This document shows, one piece after another, positions 1 through 9,799 of a stretch of 25,000 nucleotides of DNA. Under the pieces are notes generated by a model that ran no database searches, was not told where the DNA came from, and saw only the letters and a program-made list of their open reading frames with translations. The translations under genes were made by a program, and so were the position numbers. Origin of the DNA: Chromera velia (taxonomy: Eukaryota; Sar; Chromeraceae); the NCBI GenBank assembly GCA_018398765.1, contig JAHBMJ010002098.1:1-25000 (forward strand), written 5' to 3'. The first letter of the stretch is position 1, and every line of letters starts with the position of its first letter.

Positions 1-616
1 CTGAGGGGGGCAGTGAGTGGAGGAGGGCAGTTGACCTGTTTGAAGAGATGAAAAGGGAGGGGGTTGAGCCTACCAAAGAAACTTTCGTATTGTTGATTCG
101 AGCGATGGCGGATGCCAAGGGCGGCAGTGAGTGGGAGAGGGCACTCACCCAGTTCGCGGAGATGCGAGAGAGCGGAGTCGAGCTTAAGTTAGGCATTTAC
201 CATGCACTGATTGGTGCGATGGCAAGGGCTCCAGGCTGCAGCCAGCTGGGAAAAGCACTCGAGCTGTTGCAAGATATGAGGGAAAGGGGGGTTCGGCCTA
301 ATTCGTCTACGCTCTCTTTGCTGTTGAGTGCGCTGGAAAAATCAGAAGGGGGTCTTGAGGGAAAAAGGGCCCTTGAGGTGTTTGAGGAGATGATAGAGGG
401 AGGGTGTGAACCTGATGCAGTCACGTTAAAGTCACTAATTCGTTACTTGAAGGCAGAGGGGGGCAGTGAGTGGTGGAAAATGGTTCATGGGTTGATCAGG
501 CTGATCAACAGGAAGAGGTTCAAGAATGCGAGAGAGATGTCGAAAAATTTAACCAGTTGGTTGGATGAGGGAAGGACTGAGCGAAGAAGTTGTGATGATG
601 AGGAGAGCCCTCGAAG
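1..616 (+). CDS. PPR protein, 5'-truncated exon (module A)
   Basis: This is the end of a PPR-rich exon entering from the left; the frame (codons from base 3) is open from the window edge, so the true start lies outside. It encodes about five 38-residue repeats of the type xTYxxLIxAMAKAxGGSxWxxALxLFEEMxxxGVxPN, then a non-repeat tail running from a WWKMVHGLI segment to EESPR. PPR proteins are helical-repeat RNA-binding proteins, mostly of plastids and mitochondria; the target is unknown. I end the exon at 616 because GTCAGT follows, and joining to the AG at 1473 restores an Arg codon and continues in frame into the next module. Read straight through, the frame runs into low-complexity sequence and stops at 887. 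It is nearly identical to the end of module B, with about ten differences seen, for example TQF for SLF and LKAEGG for LSAEGG. Confidence 0.85.
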
Positions 617-1329
617 GTCAGTTCTTCGTCAGTCTGCGCTGATACATACCCCTTATTCTGTGTGGCGTTTTGGACTCTTCGCTGCACTCCCTCTGCTGCT
701 TTTGTTCACACGTCTCTCTCTCTGTCCCTTTCGGATTCCCTTCCCTGACTTCCAGCCCAGTCTCTTTCTTTATCCTGTTCTTTTGAGTACACGCGCACAT
801 CCTTGTTGGGGTGTGTATGCGTGTGTGCGTGCGCAAGCGAGTGAGAGAGTGACTGTGAGTGTGACAAGGGCATATTTGTGCGTGTGACAAGGCCCGTTTC
901 TGTTTTTCTGTCGACCTGTCCGCCCGTCGCTTCTTCTCTTTTCTTCTTAATCGCTTTCCCGAATGTCTTTTCCTTACTTCCTTCAGGCAGACTAAACAGA
1001 AAATTAAACGATGCATCCGTCGCGTTTGGGCATTCTTCCGGCTGGCTCTGTCATTTTGTGACGGCACTCATGCGGCCAAAAAAGAATATTTTGGTTCCTC
1101 TGCTGTTGGCTGCATGGACGTTGAATGAGCTCGGGCGTTGGCTTTGGAATCTAAAGCCTTCGGGAGGCGTATGCTTCTGTCCGCTTGTCTCTCAAAGTGA
1201 TCCGTGTTCCCGCCTTCCCCCCCCTCTCTTTCTGTTCAAAAATAAGCGTGTTTGTGTGTGTGTATTGTGTATTTGTGTGTATTTGTGTTTTCGTCTCTGC
1301 ATATACCTTTGTGTTTATCTGTCTCTCTT

Positions 1330-1363
<34 letters not shown>

Positions 1364-1375
1364 TCTCTCTCGCTC

Positions 1376-1435
<60 letters not shown>

Positions 1436-1473
1436 TGTGTGTGTCTGTGTCTATGTCTGTGCCTGCGATACAG
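617..1473 (+). other. Inferred intron A of the PPR gene, microsatellite-rich
   Basis: It begins GTCAGT and ends GATACAG, with phase 2 at both ends (AG|G, Arg). The interior has no PPR-like sequence. From about 1247 to 1449 it is a compound microsatellite: GT-rich, then CT repeats interrupted by a CG run, then GT repeats, directly before the acceptor. Its unique part is nearly the same as 3743-4454, so exon and intron were copied together. The alternative is a spacer between separate tandem genes. Against that, no ATG conserved between the copies lies in frame ahead of the downstream module; only GTG or TTG codons extend the frame. Confidence 0.65.
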
Positions 1474-3742
1474 GAGTCTTGAGCGGAATATTCCTGAAAC
1501 TCTCTCTGGCAAGGGGGGCTGGAGTGAGGCACTGAAGAACTTTCGAGCGTTGCAAGACCCTCAGACTCGTGACTACGCAGAGGTGATCAGGGTGTTGGGA
1601 AAGGTTAGGAGGTGGCAGGAGGCGTTGGAGGTGTTTGAAGAAATGAAAAAGAGGGCACATGAGTGGAGGGACACGCCTCTCACGGCGGCAGTTGAGAGCG
1701 TTGATGGTTCGGCCATCGACAGCGTCACGGTGGAAGAGATTTGGAAGGTTGAAGGCCCCCCTTCACCGAACGTGGACGTTTACGCCGGTGTGCTGGAGGC
1801 ACTTGCAAATGCGCGTGATGTTGACCAGTGGGAGAAGACCCTTGCACTATTTCGAGAGATGAAGGAGTCAGGCGTTGATCCGTCTGCGGCCTGCTACAAT
1901 GCAGTGCTCCGCGCATTGTCGTGTGCTAGGGGTGGTAGCAGGTGGGAGAAGGCGGTAGAAGTATTTGAAGAGATGAGGGAGTCTGGTCTTGACCCGTCTG
2001 AAGTCTCTTACAATGCCTTGATTAGTGCCTTGACATCCGCCCGGGAAGGAAGTAAGTGGGAGAGGGCACTTGAACTGTTTGAAGAGATGAAGAAAAGGGG
2101 TGTTCAACCGAATGTTGGCACTTTCAATGCATTGATCCGCGCCATGGGAAAGGCTGAGGGGGGCAGTGAGTGGAGGAGGGCAGTTGACCTGTTTGAAGAG
2201 ATGAAAAGGGAGGGGGTTGAGCCTACCAAAGAAACTTTCGTATTGTTGATTCGAGCGATGGCGGATGCCAAGGGCGGCAGTGAGTGGGAGAGGGCACTCT
2301 CCCTGTTCGCGGAGATGCGAGAGAGCGGAGTCGAGCTTAAGTTAGGCATTTACCATGCACTGATTGGTGCGATGGCAAGGGCTCCAGGCTGCAGCCAGCT
2401 GGGAAAAGCGCTCGAGCTGTTGCAAGATATGAGGGAAAGGGGGGTTCGGCCTAATTCGTCTACGCTCTCTTTGCTGTTGAGTGCGCTGGAAAAATCAGAA
2501 GGGGGTCTTGAGGGAAAAAAGGCCCTTGAGGTGTTTGAGGAGATGATAGAGGGAGGGTGTGAACCTGACGCAGTCACGTTAAAGTCACTAATTCGTTACT
2601 TGAGCGCAGAGGGGGGCAGTGAGTGGTGGAAAATGGTTCATGGGTTGATCAGGCTGATCAACAGGAAGAGGTTCAAGAATGCGNGCCATCGACAGCGTCA
2701 CGGTGGAAGAGATTTGGAAGGTTGAAGGCCCCCCTTCACCGAACGTGGACGTTTACGCCGGTGTGCTGGAGGCACTTGCAAATGCGCGTGATGTTGACCA
2801 GTGGGAGAAGACCCTTGCACTATTTCGAGAGATGAAGGAGTCAGGCGTTGATCCGTCTGCGGCCTGCTACAATGCAGTGCTCCGCGCATTGTCGTGTGCT
2901 AGGGGTGGTAGCAGGTGGGAGAAGGCGGTAGAAGTATTTGAAGAGATGAGGGAGTCTGGTCTTGACCCGTCTGAAGTCTCTTACAATGCCTTGATTAGTG
3001 CCTTGACATCCGCCCGGGAAGGAAGTAAGTGGGAGAGGGCACTTGAACTGTTTGAAGAGATGAAGAAAAGGGGTGTTCAACCGAATGTTGGCACTTTCAA
3101 TGCATTGATCCGCGCCATGGGAAAGGCTGAGGGGGGCAGTGAGTGGAGGAGGGCAGTTGACCTGTTTGAAGAGATGAAAAGGGAGGGGGTTGAGCCTACC
3201 AAAGAAACTTTCGTATTGTTGATTCGAGCGATGGCGGATGCCAAGGGCGGCAGTGAGTGGGAGAGGGCACTCTCCCTGTTCGCGGAGATGCGAGAGAGCG
3301 GAGTCGAGCTTAAGTTAGGCATTTACCATGCACTGATTGGTGCGATGGCAAGGGCTCCAGGCTGCAGCCAGCTGGGAAAAGCGCTCGAGCTGTTGCAAGA
3401 TATGAGGGAAAGGGGGGTTCGGCCTAATTCGTCTACGCTCTCTTTGCTGTTGAGTGCGCTGGAAAAATCAGAAGGGGGTCTTGAGGGAAAAAAGGCCCTT
3501 GAGGTGTTTGAGGAGATGATAGAGGGAGGGTGTGAACCTGACGCAGTCACGTTAAAGTCACTAATTCGTTACTTGAGCGCAGAGGGGGGCAGTGAGTGGT
3601 GGAAAATGGTTCATGGGTTGATCAGGCTGATCAACAGGAAGAGGTTCAAGAATGCGAGAGAGATGTCGAAAAATTTAACCAGTTGGTTGGATGAGGGAAG
3701 GACTGAGCGAAGAAGTTGTGATGATGAGGAAAGCCCTCGAAG
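1474..3742 (+). CDS. PPR protein, internal exon (module B), containing an N-joined duplication
   Basis: The exon starts at GAGTCTTGAG (product R-SLERN) after an AG acceptor and ends at EESPR before GTCAGT at 3743. It encodes an N-terminal cap (about 90 residues, including RALQDPQTRDY and a short first repeat) followed by 38-residue PPR motifs and the same tail as module A. As written, the frame breaks at the N at 2684. Dropping the N gives an in-frame junction, and so does removing one whole copy of the duplicated 972 bp. Collapsed, the exon is 1296 bp, exactly 432 codons, phase 2 on both sides, so each copy of the module lengthens the protein without shifting the frame. The exon is coding with high confidence; the single-gene model is an inference. 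Confidence 0.8.
1712..2683 (+). repeat. Exact 972-bp direct repeat, copy 1
   Basis: This is identical, in everything I compared, to 2685-3656 (constant offset 973). It covers most of the PPR motifs of module B. The 972 bp equal 324 codons, which is not a whole number of 38-residue repeats, so it does not look like ordinary PPR unit duplication. Confidence 0.95.
2684..2684. other. Assembly gap (single N) at a repeat junction
   Basis: One N sits exactly between the two identical copies. A one-base gap commonly marks contigs whose estimated gap is zero or negative, meaning they overlap. The overlap was probably left unmerged. Confidence 0.9.
2685..3656 (+). repeat. Exact 972-bp direct repeat, copy 2
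   Basis: This is the second copy of 1712-2683, from GCCATCGAC to AATGCG. Sequence after 3656 continues into the true module tail, whereas copy 1 is cut at the N. Confidence 0.95.
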
Positions 3743-3946
3743 GTCAGTTCTTCGTCAGCCTGCGCTGATACATACCCCTTATTCTGTGTGGCGTTTTGGA
3801 CTCTTCGCTGCACTCCCTCTGCTGCTTTTGTTCACATGTCTCTCTCTCTGTCCCTTTCGGAGTCCCTTCCCTGACTTCCAGCCCAGTCTCTTTCTTTATC
3901 CTGTTCTTTTGAGTAGACGCGCACATTCCCTGTTTGTGTGTGTATG

Positions 3947-3990
<44 letters not shown>

Positions 3991-4454
3991 CGCGCAAGCG
4001 AGTGAGAGAGTAACTGTGAGTATGCGAATGCGCATCTGCGGGCATGTTTGTGCGTGTGACAAGGCCCGTTTCTGTTTTTCTGTCGACCTGTCCGCTCGTC
4101 GCTTCTTCTCTTCTCTTCTTAATCGCTTTCCCGAATGTCTTTTCCTTACTTCCTTCAGGCAGACTAAACAGAAAATTAAACGATGCATCCGTCGCGTTTG
4201 GGCATTCTTCCGGCTGGCTCTGTCATTTTGTGACGGCACTCATGCGGCCAAAAAAGAATATTTTGGTTCCTCTGCTGTTGGCTGCATGGACGTTGAATGA
4301 GCTCGGGCGTTGGCTTCGGAATCTAAAGCCTTCGGGAGGCGTATGCTTCTGTCCGCTTGTCTCTCAAAGTGATCCGTGTTCCCGCCTTCCCCCCCCTCTC
4401 TTTCTGTTCAAAAGTAAGCGTGTGTGTGTGTGTGTGTGTGTGCCTGCCATGCAG
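3743..4454 (+). other. Inferred intron B of the PPR gene
   Basis: It begins GTCAGT and ends CCATGCAG, with phase 2 at both ends. It is homologous to intron A with nearly the same unique sequence, but it is 145 bp shorter because the CT tract is missing. GT and GC repeats lie at about 3935-3995, and a GT run lies directly before the acceptor at about 4421-4441. Confidence 0.65.
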
Positions 4455-7278
4455 GAGTCTTGAGCGGAATAAGCCTGAAACCGTCTCTGGCAAGGAAGGC
4501 ACGTTGGATGCGCTGAAGAAGCTTCGAGCGTTGCAAGACCCTCAGACTCGTGACTATGACGAAGCGATCAGGGTGTTGGGAAAGGTTGGGAGGTGGCAGG
4601 AGGCGTTGGAGGTGTTTGAAGAAATGAAAAGGAGGGCACATGAGTGGAGGGACACGCCTCTCACGGCGGCAGTTGAGAGCGTTGATGGTTCGGCCAGTGA
4701 AAAAGAGAAGGTGGAAGAGATTCGGAAAGGTGAAGGCCCCCCTTCACCGAACGTATATATTTTCACAAATCTCATGAATGCACTTTCGAAAGCTGAGGGG
4801 GGTAGTCAGTGGGAAAAGGCCCAGGAGATGTTTGAACAGATGAAAGAGTTTGGTTTAGATCAGACTGAAGTCTCTTACACTGTATTGATTGACGCTATGG
4901 GACGGGTCCGAAAGGGAAGTAAGTGGGAGAGGGCACTTGAACTGTTTGAAGAGATGAAGAAAAGGGGCGTTCGTCCGAGTGTTATCACTTTCAACGCATT
5001 GATCCGTGCAATGGCAAAGGCCGAGGGGGGCAGTGAGTGGAGGAGGGCAGTTGACCTGTTTGAAGAGATGAAAAGGGAGGGGATTGAGCCTGACAAAATT
5101 ACCTTTGTGGGGTTGATTGATGCGATGGCGAAGGCGAAGGGCGGCAGTGAGTGGAAGAGAGCACTTGCACTGTTTGAGGAAATGAGAGAGAGTGGGATTC
5201 AGCCAATCTCAGCCACCTATAACTCACTGATTGATGCGATGGCAAAAGCTGGGGGTGGCAGCCAGTGGGAGATTGCTCTTCTTTTGTTTGAAGACATGAA
5301 GGGAAGTCGTCTACAGCCCACCACTGAAACCTTCACTTTATTGATCGAGTCACTCACCAAGGCTGAGGAGGGCCGTTCGTGGGCAAGGATGGTTGCCTTT
5401 TCCGAGGAGTTGAAAGACGTGGAAAAGAAGGATGACAGTACGTTCACGATTTCTCGTTTGATTCGTCTGATGGCGACAGCAGAGGATGACAAGAAGGCAA
5501 AAAAGGCCTATCGACGATTCAGAAGAATAAAGGAAAGAAGAATTCCATCTGACGCTGTCACGTACAGTGAAGTCATTCGAGAACTTGAAAGGTTGGGAAG
5601 AGGCAGGGTGTGGAGAAGGGTGCTGGAGGTGATATGGAAGGTACTGCAGGGAGACGGGGGCAGGCAGGTAAACGAACTGTTTGAGGACATGAAGGCGAGA
5701 GGAATCAAACCGAGCACTGCGTTCTGCGATGTGTTGTTTCGCGCAACAGAGAAGTTTGGGGGTAGCAATGCGTCGGAAAGGGCGCTTGAGCTGTATCACG
5801 AGATGAAAGAGGGGGGCGTGAAGTTGGATAAATTCATCTATACTTCCCTTTTCGCTGCTATGGCAAAGGCAGAGGAGGGGGGGCAGTGGAAGAAGGGACT
5901 TGAGATGTTTGAGGAGATGAAAAAGAATGGAATACAGCCTAGTGTCATCACGTGTAATTCATTGATTCATTTGATGGGAAAGGCTGAGGGGGGGAGCAAG
6001 TGGAAGGTCGCACTTGAGCTTTTTGAAGAAATGAAGTCAGACGGACTTGTGCCTGAGGCGAACACGTACAATGCGTTGATTCGTGCGTTAAAGAGTGCTG
6101 AGGGGGGGAGTGAGTGGGAGATTGCACTTGGGCTGTTGGAGGAAATGAGGGAAAGGTCTGTCGAACCCAATTTGTTCACTTGGGACGCACTTTTTGCGAA
6201 TTTGAAGGAAGCAAGGGGAGGTAGCCAGTGGCGGACGGCTCTCATGTTGTTTGATCAAATGGAAAATCAGGGGGTTCTACCAGGGATTAGGGCGTACAAC
6301 TCGTTGATGAATGTGATCGCTTTCAAGGCTGCAGATGGATTTGAGTGGAGGAGGGCAATGCATTTGTATGAGGAAATGAAAGAGAGGGGGGTTTGGCCAG
6401 ACACGAACACTTACAAGCTTTTGTTCTCAGCCCTCCAGCGAGCTGAGGGTGGTAGTGAGTGGAGAAGAGCCCTAGATTTGTTTGAAGAGATGAAAGAAGG
6501 GGGTGTACAGCCAGATACAACGACCTACAACATGTTGATGAAGGTCATGGAGCGCGTTGCGTCGGCCAGTAAGTGGGAGATTGCGCTCCAGTTGTTTGGA
6601 GAGATGAAGGAGAGTGGGGTCGAGCCCAACATGCTGACCTACTCCACTTTGATCGCTGCGATGGCGACAGCCAAGGACCATAGCCAATGTGGAATTGCGC
6701 TTGATTTATTTGCGGAAATGAAAGAGGCGGGGCACGAGCCGAATAGGTTCACCTATGAGTTTCTGTTCAGGTGCCTGAGCAGAGCCAAGGGGGGGAGTGA
6801 GTGGGAGTTTGCGTTGGGCGTGTTTCAAGAGATGAAAAAGAGGGGGGTGCAGCCCAACAGATTTACATACAATCTTTTGATCAGAGTGATGGCGAAGGCT
6901 CCTGTGTGCAGTCAGTGGGAGCGGGCCCTTGCGTTGTTCACCGAGATGAAAGAGAAGAAAATCCGACCCGACACGCTCACCTACAATATGTTGCTCCTTG
7001 CATTTTGCAGGGCATGGGGGGGGAAACAGTGGGAGAAGGCCGCTGAAGTGTTTTGGGAGATGAGGGATTCAGGAGTTCCGGCCGACTCATACACGTACGA
7101 TCTGATGGTGTACGCGCTAGAGACGGCAGAGGGGGTGGAATTCTGGGAGCAACCACTCGAGTTGCTCGACAAGATGCGTGCTCGGGGCATTTTGCCTCCC
7201 GACGGAAGCCTTCCTATTATCAATGGCATCGAGTGGGATCCATTGCGAATTCGAGAGCCACGAAACCCGCCATGGTGA
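4455..7278 (+). CDS. PPR protein, terminal exon (module C)
   Basis: This exon encodes 940 residues and ends in TGA. It opens with the same cap as module B (SLERN, then RALQDPQTRDY, then HEWRDTPLTAAVESVDGSA) and then diverges into about 21 PPR motifs, mostly 38 residues long. Three central repeats (about 5380-5660) are degenerate and rich in Lys and Arg. The C-terminus (IEWDPLRIREPRNPPW) has no PPR-associated E, DYW or SMR domain, so this is a P-type-like protein. Many repeats carry Asn, Thr or Ser at the first base-contacting position and Asp or Asn at the last, as in RNA-reading PPRs. No ATG lies in frame between the putative acceptor and the cap; the first is inside the cap repeat near 4625. 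That supports an internal acceptor over an independent gene start. Organelle targeting cannot be judged because the N-terminus is outside the window. Confidence 0.88.
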
Positions 7279-8499
7279 CCCTGAAGCCTGAGGCCGTCTT
7301 TTCAGTATTGCCTGCTTAGAATCGAGACTGCCAGTGGGAGCCCTAGTGGGAGCCTTGCCCTTGCAAGATGCACATCGTTCAGTAAAGCACATAATACGAT
7401 GCTTGACTGGTGAAAACGACATTCATGCATTGTTGTCTTCCAAACGCTTTCATAAAGATAGAAAACAGTACTTTTAAACGAGAGTAGGAGTAGAATAGTA
7501 AGAGACTTAAATAATATTACTGCTTCTATATGAATTACTAGGTTGTAATATAATAATCAGCATACAGCATAGTGTAGGATTAATGCTCTACCGGGGGTGT
7601 TTTCTTATTCCCCTCCCGCCGCTGCCCAAGAATTGAAAGCTCTAGGTAGGGTTTTGCATCAATCAATCATATGCATAATCAATCAATCAATGAATCAATT
7701 ATCATTTTGGTTAGACTCCGGCTTAGTACTAGTAGTAAATGACTTTCTAGTAAGTTTCTACGTACAATAATGAATATAAAATTATATTTAAAGCCGTTGA
7801 GACGCTTATATAGAAATTAATGAAATATTAATTAAACTACACCATTTTATTGATGTGACAATAATTTTAACTAAACTTGAAACTCACTTAATTCCTTTCT
7901 TTTTGCTAATGTAATGTTTACCACTAGCTGTGCTAGACCTAGTGGCTATGCCTAGTGGCCCTAGCCTACTAGTAGTGTAGACACTGTGCAAAAGTTGTAT
8001 TAGAAGATTCACAACATGCAAGTCGTAATCAGCTATTTTAGTTTGATTAGGGTATAGAGAAAAAACAGATGGGCGGGTCTAGATCAATTAAGACATGTAT
8101 TAGTTAGCTTGCTTATTGGCTTAACTTAGGACGTTTGATTTACCCACTGCCTAGTCAGTCCTAAACTGCTGTCTAGACTGTTGTCTTACCTATCGGGCCC
8201 GTATGCCGTGTGCATGGCTTAGGCTTTGAGGTATCACAGATAAAATGTGCATGCACATCAATTTATATTGAAATGCATTTTATATCATGATATTGCCTAA
8301 ATATATATAGGCAAACATGTGTGTATGGCTTTTAACCCAGACTTTAACTTAAACTTGAACTTTAACGTGAGGCACGTGTTTCATGTCTCTAACTTGAATT
8401 GAAAATATATATACGAATTATAGACTCCAAAACATATACCGCTCAATTAGCTAAATGCGTTATTGGCTTCATGTTCATCTATCATATCATGTACATAGT
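7279..8499. other. AT-rich intergenic spacer between convergent genes
   Basis: I see no gene here. The PPR gene ends at 7278 and the minus-strand GT7 gene ends at 8500, so both 3' ends face this spacer. It holds AATC-type tetranucleotide repeats (about 7657-7700) and many short AT-rich words. No clear AATAAA signal stands out directly after the PPR stop. Confidence 0.6.
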
Positions 8500-9703
8500 T
8501 TAAACTTGAACAAAGGCGTCCGGATTCCATCTACATATCATAAATGCCAAACAGGAAAGCTTTTTATACACAGAAACACGCGCAGACCCAAGTGTTCTCT
8601 CTGCTAAAGACCCAACTCGATTTCTTTTGTGGTCCTCTGCAAAGGACCCCGATACCTCTTTGCGTGGATCAGGGTGGGATTCAGGAACCTGATCCTCGGT
8701 TTCAAATTGCATTTCGCATTCGCGTCTGAACATTTCTTTGATTTTCATTACTTCTACAGAACTGGAGTCTGACGTATGAGGAGTGCGATGCATAGTTACA
8801 GAAGAAGAAGAAGAAGAAGAAGGCTGCGAACCAGACAGGGGAAGACCAGAATGTCCAAATCCACCATCTCTTTCCACCCCAGACGTCTCCAAGTCTTCCT
8901 TTCCCTTTGCTGTGGAGGAGGGCTCTGAAAGAAGAGAGGTGCCAGCCATGAGATCAAGATGGAGCTCTTTTCTTTGGAGTGCTCCCACAATTGTTGACAA
9001 ACCTGCAGCAAGAAGCAGCCGGGGGGATAAACAGACAGACTGGCAGACAGACGGACATGCAGACAGACAGATAAGTGAAAAAACGCACCTTTTGTGTCCA
9101 CTCTCTTCTTCTGTCGCATGCATACATCGATCGAGAGGCAGAAAAAGTGGGAGGGAAAGATTTCAGACACGCAGACTTACAGAAGAGACGAAAAGGGAGA
9201 GAAAGAGGGAACTTGGCAGAAAGGGGACGCAGCTCATCTGTCTTGGCTGGCATTCATGTCTTTGTACCCATCTAAACATGCACCGATTTTCTTACCTTCA
9301 GATACAGAGCCCTTTTTCGATTCACAGAGACGCTCATTCCTCTTTGCCTCCCCTGTCTTGACCTTGTCGAAAAGGGACGCGAATTGCCGTCCTCGTGTTT
9401 CACCTTCACAGGCCCTTCTATCAGATCCTTCCCCTTTCCAGCTTCTCTCTGTCCCTATGTACTTCCCCGCATCCACTCCCATTTCGCTTTCAACGCTTTC
9501 TTCTATCTCTTGCCCTCCCGATTCCTCAAAAGGACAGGGAAGAGCGCGTCGCCCCCTTCCTTCACCTTTCTGGACAAGAATCCTCTCCACAAACCCCCCA
9601 CGGTCAACAGAAAGGCCCCGACCGACGACACGACGGAAGAAGTCGACGTCCTCCCACCCCCAGCCCCAGAGATCGTTCGAAAACCCTGCGAGATCCGCGC
9701 AAA

Positions 9704-9799
<96 letters not shown>

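Noticed and set aside
878-2725. A 615-codon plus-strand ORF taken as one independent PPR gene
   Set aside because: It opens with GTG and its first 190 codons translate the intron microsatellite. The in-frame ATG inside that region is not conserved in frame in the second intron copy, so only the part from 1474 is treated as coding.
4357-4454. Upstream start of the terminal PPR exon as an independent gene
   Set aside because: The extension begins at TTG and encodes a GT-repeat-derived Cys/Val stretch. A splice acceptor at 4454 explains the data better.
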